Source: Myxococcales bacterium
Lineage (GTDB): Bacteria; Myxococcota_A; UBA9160; UBA4427
Direction: 5' to 3'
Assembly (NCBI GenBank): GCA_012959805.1
Contig: DUCN01000098.1
Location: 443,646-507,645 of the forward strand
DNA: 64,000 nucleotides
In this document: one piece after another, positions 61,943 to 64,000 of the stretch
Position numbering within the stretch: position 1 is the first letter of the stretch
Layout of the letters: each line of letters starts with the position of its first letter
The notes under the pieces: generated by a model
The model's database searches: none
Told to the model about the DNA's origin: nothing
Seen by the model: only the letters and a program-made list of their open reading frames with translations
Program-made: the position numbers and the translations under genes

Positions 61943-62317
61943 ATGAACATCAAACTCATTTTGTTTACCGGCCTCATTGCAGCTTCGCTTGCGTTTGTGG
62001 CCAATGCTGGATCGATCGATGATACGGATACCGATCTGATTCCCGACGTGTTTGACAACTGCAGTCTGGTTGCCAACGGTCCCGCCGGTCAGGATCAGCT
62101 CGATGCGGATGCTGATGGCTTCGGGAATATCTGTGACGGCGATCTGGATCAGGACGGTGTTGTCGCTGGTTCGGACTTCGCTGCCTTCGTTGCGCTGTTT
62201 GGCGCTGCTGGCTCCGCTGCTGATTTCGACGGTGACGGTGTTGTCGCTGGTTCGGACTTCGCTGCCTTCGTTGCTCTCTTTGGCTCAGCTCCCGGACCGG
62301 GCGCGACGGCCATCTAG
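61943..62317 (+). CDS. Secreted protein with two dockerin-like calcium loops
   Basis: This 124-residue exported protein has a signal peptide (LILFTGLIAASLAFVANAG), then a thrombospondin-type-3-like stretch (DTDTDLIPDVFDNCS ... DADADGFGNICDGD). Two near-identical 21-residue units follow: DLDQDGVVAGSDFAAFVALF and DFDGDGVVAGSDFAAFVALF. Each unit is an EF-hand-like loop with Asp at positions 1, 3, 5 and 12, as in type I dockerins, followed by a short helix. No PEP-CTERM tail is present. A dockerin would bind a cohesin partner; the next gene may provide one. SD AGGAG precedes the ATG by 10 nt. Confidence 0.8.
   Translation: MNIKLILFTGLIAASLAFVANAGSIDDTDTDLIPDVFDNCSLVANGPAGQDQLDADADGFGNICDGDLDQDGVVAGSDFAAFVALFGAAGSAADFDGDGVVAGSDFAAFVALFGSAPGPGATAI
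62153..62274 (+). repeat. Exact 41-nt duplication within the dockerin-like gene
   Basis: Positions 62153-62193 and 62234-62274 are identical over 41 nt and 81 nt (27 codons) apart. They encode DGVVAGSDFAAFVA twice. Such exact identity points to recent duplication or gene conversion. Confidence 0.85.
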
Positions 62318-62455
62318 TTTGTTCTACCAACCTCTTTCGGCGTCGTGATCCATTCATGATTTCAGAGAAGGTTGTCGGCTCACGGTGAGCCACCAAGCGA
62401 AGTTTTATTTGACCTGTTGTTGATCGATATATACTGATTAGGAGAATGATAAAAG

Positions 62456-63091
62456 ATGCGGCTTATCAAGTCTATTTTTGTAATTGCTGTTGTCACGATG
62501 ATGGTTGCCAGCTCGGCTCAGGCCTTGGTGACCGTCAACGCGTCTTCGGCAGCAGATGGCACGACGCAGAGCGTCGGCTTTACGTTCGACGTTGACATCA
62601 ATGTGACATGGGACGGTGCTGGTGGTGCATTGGGTGGTATCTTCACTTCACACACATGGGACAGCAGTCAGCTTTCGCTGATTGGTGCCGACTCCACTCT
62701 CGGTGCTCCCGGAATGTTCGAGACACGCCCTAACATCTTTGCTGGATCGTCCTTCGCTCCCGTCATGGGTCGATTCGGAACGATCGCAGCGGGCGTTGCC
62801 GGTGATGATCTCTCTGCCTCGGCACGAACCGTTCAGTACGGTAGCGTTACCCCGATTGCGGGTAGTCGGGCTGGTACCGACCTGGTCGTGCGCTTGACGT
62901 TCCAGATCGTTGGTGCGGGTGATGGCGTTGCAGAAATCACGAATGCGAACTTGCTCGGCGATACTGGTGCTCAGGGTGACACTTCCGCATTTGGGACGGG
63001 TGTTGCGGTCGCGATTCCTGAGCCGGGCACTGCCCTTCTCATGGGTCTCGGTCTCCTCGGTCTTGCTGGTGCTGGTCGCCGCAAGGCCTAA
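62456..63091 (+). CDS. PEP-CTERM protein with cohesin-like body
   Basis: This 211-residue exported protein has a signal peptide (IFVIAVVTMMVASSAQA), a beta-rich body, and a C-terminal PEP-CTERM sorting signal. The signal has PEP at 188-190, one hydrophobic helix (LLMGLGLLGLAG), and a basic end RRKA. The exosortase upstream should cut at PEP and anchor it. The body pattern VDINVTWDGAGGALGGIFTS ... HTWDSSQLSLIGADS ... TDLVVRLTFQIVGAGDGVAE ... ITNANLLGDTG resembles a cohesin jelly-roll, by pattern only. The ATG at 62456 follows AGGAG by 11 nt. It ends in a terminator. Confidence 0.85.
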   Translation: MRLIKSIFVIAVVTMMVASSAQALVTVNASSAADGTTQSVGFTFDVDINVTWDGAGGALGGIFTSHTWDSSQLSLIGADSTLGAPGMFETRPNIFAGSSFAPVMGRFGTIAAGVAGDDLSASARTVQYGSVTPIAGSRAGTDLVVRLTFQIVGAGDGVAEITNANLLGDTGAQGDTSAFGTGVAVAIPEPGTALLMGLGLLGLAGAGRRKA

Positions 63092-63152
63092 GGAATGTTG
63101 ACAAGTCAGCGTTTGCCGAAACGGTAGATGTTGATCGTCGATGAACACAGAG

Positions 63153-63186
63153 AGCGCGTCGCGAACTAATTGGTTTGCGGCGCGCT
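63153..63186 (+). terminator. Intrinsic terminator after the PEP-CTERM gene
   Basis: A 14-bp stem (63153-63166 with 63173-63186, two G-U pairs, loop TAATTG) is followed by TCTTCATTT. It ends the dockerin/PEP-CTERM transcript. Confidence 0.75.
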
Positions 63187-63819
63187 TCTTCATTTGGGCG
63201 CTGGCTGGTCCGTATATTCGCTAGACAGTTCTTCGTAGCCGGCCCACACGAAAATCCAACCAGGATGAGCGTGAGGAAGACGTGATTCGATGTTGCCCAG
63301 AAAAGCCAGACGACTTTGCTCACCAAGACCCGTCGCGTGAGATGTCAAGCGAGCCGATCACGGCCGGATCTGCCCAAGCTGAGTAGGCGAGTCTTGAGAG
63401 TTTCGGTGAGATCAATGAGAGATAGCACCGATATGTAGGGATACGGGACCAGTGGGGAGGGCCACGGGTTGGGCCTGAACGGTGATATGAGCGAGAAGCA
63501 GGATCTGGAAGGCTTCCAGATGCGACCCGATCGTTGAAGAAGGCTCCGGCTCCGTCTGCGTTTTGTTGTCGGCAACCCCAGGAGATCATTTCCGCGGGCA
63601 TAGACGAGTCGCTGAGAAAATCGCCGTCCACATGGACGCAACAAGGTTACGCCTCGTCAGACCAGGCGACGTGCCGGCAGGAACATCGAGCGACTGCATT
63701 TATCAGTCCAACGGCGGCGCGATCCTTGGCAGTACAAGATCCCCTACGATAAGCTTCGTGTCTGTTCTAAGCGGATCTGGGTAGCGCGCCCCAATAGAGC
63801 GCGATGGGAGTTCAGTAAA
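63187..63819. other. Intergenic region, about 630 nt, no supported gene
   Basis: Several short frames exist on both strands but none has a ribosome site, codon bias or motif I recognise. No transposon end or known RNA was found by eye. It should contain the promoter of the next secreted-protein gene. It may be decayed coding sequence, but I cannot support that. Confidence 0.4.
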
Positions 63820-64000
63820 GTGCAATTGGTGAAGCAGCGAATAGCAACAAAGAGCAAGCGGGCGTTGCGGACAATCGGAAGCGGACTGATTTTCGTTTCG
63901 ATCGTTTGTCTGCAAAGCGGCAGCGCTTTGGCTGGTGAATGTGATCTCGGCACCTGCGACTTCGATTTCAACGCTGACGGCACGGTCGATGTCGCGGACG
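63820..64000 (+). CDS. Second secreted dockerin-like protein, 5' part only
   Basis: The frame starts with GTG at 63820, 9 nt after GGGAG, and is open to the window end (60 residues). A basic N-terminus (KQRIATKSKRALR) leads to a signal peptide (TIGSGLIFVSIVCLQSGSALAG). The mature start is ECDLGTCDFDFNADGTVDVAD, another EF-hand-like loop with D/N/D/D at loop positions 1, 3, 5 and 12. It is therefore related to the dockerin-like protein at 61.9 kb, but with the loop right after cleavage. Confidence 0.7.
   Translation, partial: MQLVKQRIATKSKRALRTIGSGLIFVSIVCLQSGSALAGECDLGTCDFDFNADGTVDVAD

Noticed and set aside
63187-63819. Short frames in the gap before the last gene
   Set aside because: No ribosome sites, no codon bias, no family resemblance.
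1-64000. tRNA, CRISPR arrays, insertion sequences, prophage
   Set aside because: Looked for cloverleaf TTCGA-type arms, spaced direct repeats, and transposase or phage motifs; found none that hold up by eye.

Overview
The window is a 64 kb piece of a bacterial chromosome of moderately high GC. Genes are dense on both strands and GTG and TTG starts are common. I see no tRNA, rRNA, CRISPR array or insertion sequence. The gene content points to a deltaproteobacterial-type Gram-negative (Myxococcota, Desulfobacterota or Binatota-like). It has a DUF6178 protein, a DUF815 ATPase, Mla outer-membrane lipid transport, a type IV pilin with an RpoN promoter, tandem PilZ proteins, a LuxR-type response regulator and an exosortase/PEP-CTERM locus. 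The lineage is an inference from this content.

Layout: 1-8 kb holds a class-III aminotransferase (cut by the window edge), folK, cysH, a PDZ-like membrane histidine kinase, a luciferase-like oxidoreductase and an SRPBCC protein. 8-11.3 kb holds a decayed CBS-GGDEF diguanylate cyclase, an alpha/beta hydrolase and a small bacterial histone with a lysine-rich tail, a strong promoter and a terminator. 11.3-25 kb holds DUF6178, Nudix, DUF815, a serine-palmitoyltransferase-like enzyme, MlaA, MlaC, an EamA transporter, aconitase, a TVP38 protein, a queuosine-salvage (Qng1-like) protein, a permease, and an exported fusion of cyclohexadienyl dehydratase with chorismate mutase. 25-34 kb holds a cold-shock protein, a phosphotransferase, NAD synthetase, MaoC, a membrane-anchored iron-sulfur aldo/keto reductase, pterin dehydratase, a DHH phosphoesterase, an FAH-family protein and ApaH.

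34.8-44.6 kb is a molybdenum/tungsten block: a MoaD-like sulfur carrier, an aldehyde:ferredoxin oxidoreductase, two MoeA proteins (the second fused to a periplasmic-binding-like domain) and modCBA. An EAL-domain remnant and a CorC-type protein lie in between. 44.8-51.9 kb holds an RNA methyltransferase, an orphan response regulator, a TOPRIM-like protein, a UPF0104 membrane protein, Nfu, a penicillin-binding protein and a low-complexity cysteine protein. 52-58.4 kb holds the RpoN-driven pilin, a tandem PilZ protein, AlgH, a shortened glutathione-S-transferase, class III alcohol dehydrogenase and a TauE-type exporter.

58.5-64 kb is the most unusual region. A citrate synthase with an N-terminal DNA-binding helix-turn-helix overlaps by 4 nt an exosortase that carries an EpsI-like C-terminal part. 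An RpoN-type promoter follows. Downstream are a secreted protein with two dockerin-like calcium loops, a PEP-CTERM protein whose body looks cohesin-like, and the start of another secreted dockerin-like protein. I read this as a possible small cohesin-dockerin surface assembly anchored by exosortase and switched by RpoN. That reading is an inference and needs structural comparison.
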